A stretch of 64,000 bases of DNA. Origin: Geobacteraceae bacterium (GTDB lineage Bacteria; Desulfobacterota; Desulfuromonadia; Geobacterales; Geobacteraceae). Location of the stretch: NCBI GenBank assembly GCA_009773645.1, contig WSYB01000001.1:224644-288643 (forward strand), written 5' to 3'. Position numbers and translations under genes: made by a program. Every line of letters starts with the position of its first letter. The stretch's first letter is position 1. The notes under the pieces were generated by a model, which saw nothing but the letters and a program-made list of their open reading frames with translations, was not told the origin of the DNA and ran no database searches. Of the stretch, positions 63,857-64,000 are shown piece after piece.

Positions 63857-63960
63857 AAACGAAAGAAATCCAAAAAATCAAGCTGGAAGTAAAGAAGATC
63901 GAAAAACACTCTCCCCAGAATATGAAGAATGAAATGGAACATCCTAAAGTCCAAAGGTAA
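63853..63960 (+). CDS. 35-residue peptide coupled to the radical SAM gene, candidate precursor
   Basis: Short frame from ATG 63853 to TAA 63960, overlapping the radical SAM stop by ATGA, with AAGGAG 8 bp upstream. The peptide is Lys/Glu-rich (N-terminal MKTKEIQKIKLEVKKIEK, C-terminal HSPQNMKNEMEHPKVQR) and has no Cys, Gly, Ser/Thr-rich core or membrane segment. An amphipathic helix followed by a short polar tail is compatible with leader plus core of a modified peptide. A further precursor beyond the window is possible; 63961-64000 holds only an 8-codon frame. Confidence 0.5.
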   Translation: MKTKEIQKIKLEVKKIEKHSPQNMKNEMEHPKVQR

Positions 63961-64000
63961 TCATGATTAATTCAATTCAAATTCCTTAAAGCTGTTTCGG

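Overview
This is a chromosomal segment of a Gram-negative delta-proteobacterium in the Geobacter/Geotalea group (Desulfuromonadales). Three things point there: the type IV pilus order pilB-pilT-pilC-pilS-pilR-pilA next to a pilA-linked ABC transporter, the neighbouring thrS-infC-rpmI-rplT-pheS-pheT-ihfA-merR run, and a PEP-CTERM/exosortase-type exopolysaccharide locus. The encoded pilin is long (about 190 residues when mature), as described for Geobacter uraniireducens, not the short e-pilin of G. sulfurreducens. I assign genus level by synteny and protein character only.

Left part (1-14.2 kb): PEP-CTERM/EPS-associated locus. On the minus strand are a Wza-like export protein (cut by the window edge), a polyprenyl-phosphate sugar transferase, the TPR lipoprotein PrsT, a degenerate receiver protein, an NtrC-type activator (PrsR-like) and its soluble kinase. 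Two N-acyl amino acid synthase paralogues diverge from a 670-bp control region that holds a GEMM-I (cyclic dinucleotide) riboswitch with its own terminator. A CPBP/CAAX-like protease, one PEP-CTERM protein, a glycosyltransferase and an E2-like acyltransferase follow on the plus strand. Sigma-54 promoters lie in front of the receiver-prsT operon and the PEP-CTERM gene, which fits control by the NtrC-type activator.

Middle (14.2-50.2 kb): a six-gene minus-strand operon encodes a MacB/DevC-type ABC exporter, an HlyD adaptor, a TolC-LysM fusion, a ThiF/E1-like enzyme and a nitroreductase. Then come tRNA-Pro, the merR/ihfA/pheTS/rplT/rpmI/infC/thrS translation block (infC starts with ATA), tRNA-Val, the pilus locus (pilA with a sigma-54 promoter and two possible starts; pilS and pilR separated by intergenic repeats), an envelope-glycosylation group, ribF, tatC, rnr and a lytic transglycosylase.

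Right part (50.2-64 kb): an AT-richer accessory island. It starts with a candidate small RNA and the decayed remains of an AAA ATPase/DUF4276 pair split by a DUF4258-YgiT toxin-antitoxin module. A three-component ABC-ATPase conflict system (SMEK protein, small middle component, DUF2326 ATPase) follows. After it lies a three-gene cassette (protein kinase, minimal SF1 helicase-like ATPase, unknown protein), bounded by two 249-bp copies of the 3' end of the DUF2326 gene that are about 88% identical. The window ends in an operon of a LivJ-like binding protein, a membrane protein with a repeat-rich cytoplasmic part, a radical SAM protein with a possible PqqD-like C-terminal domain, and a translationally coupled 35-residue peptide. 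This is a candidate peptide-modification system.
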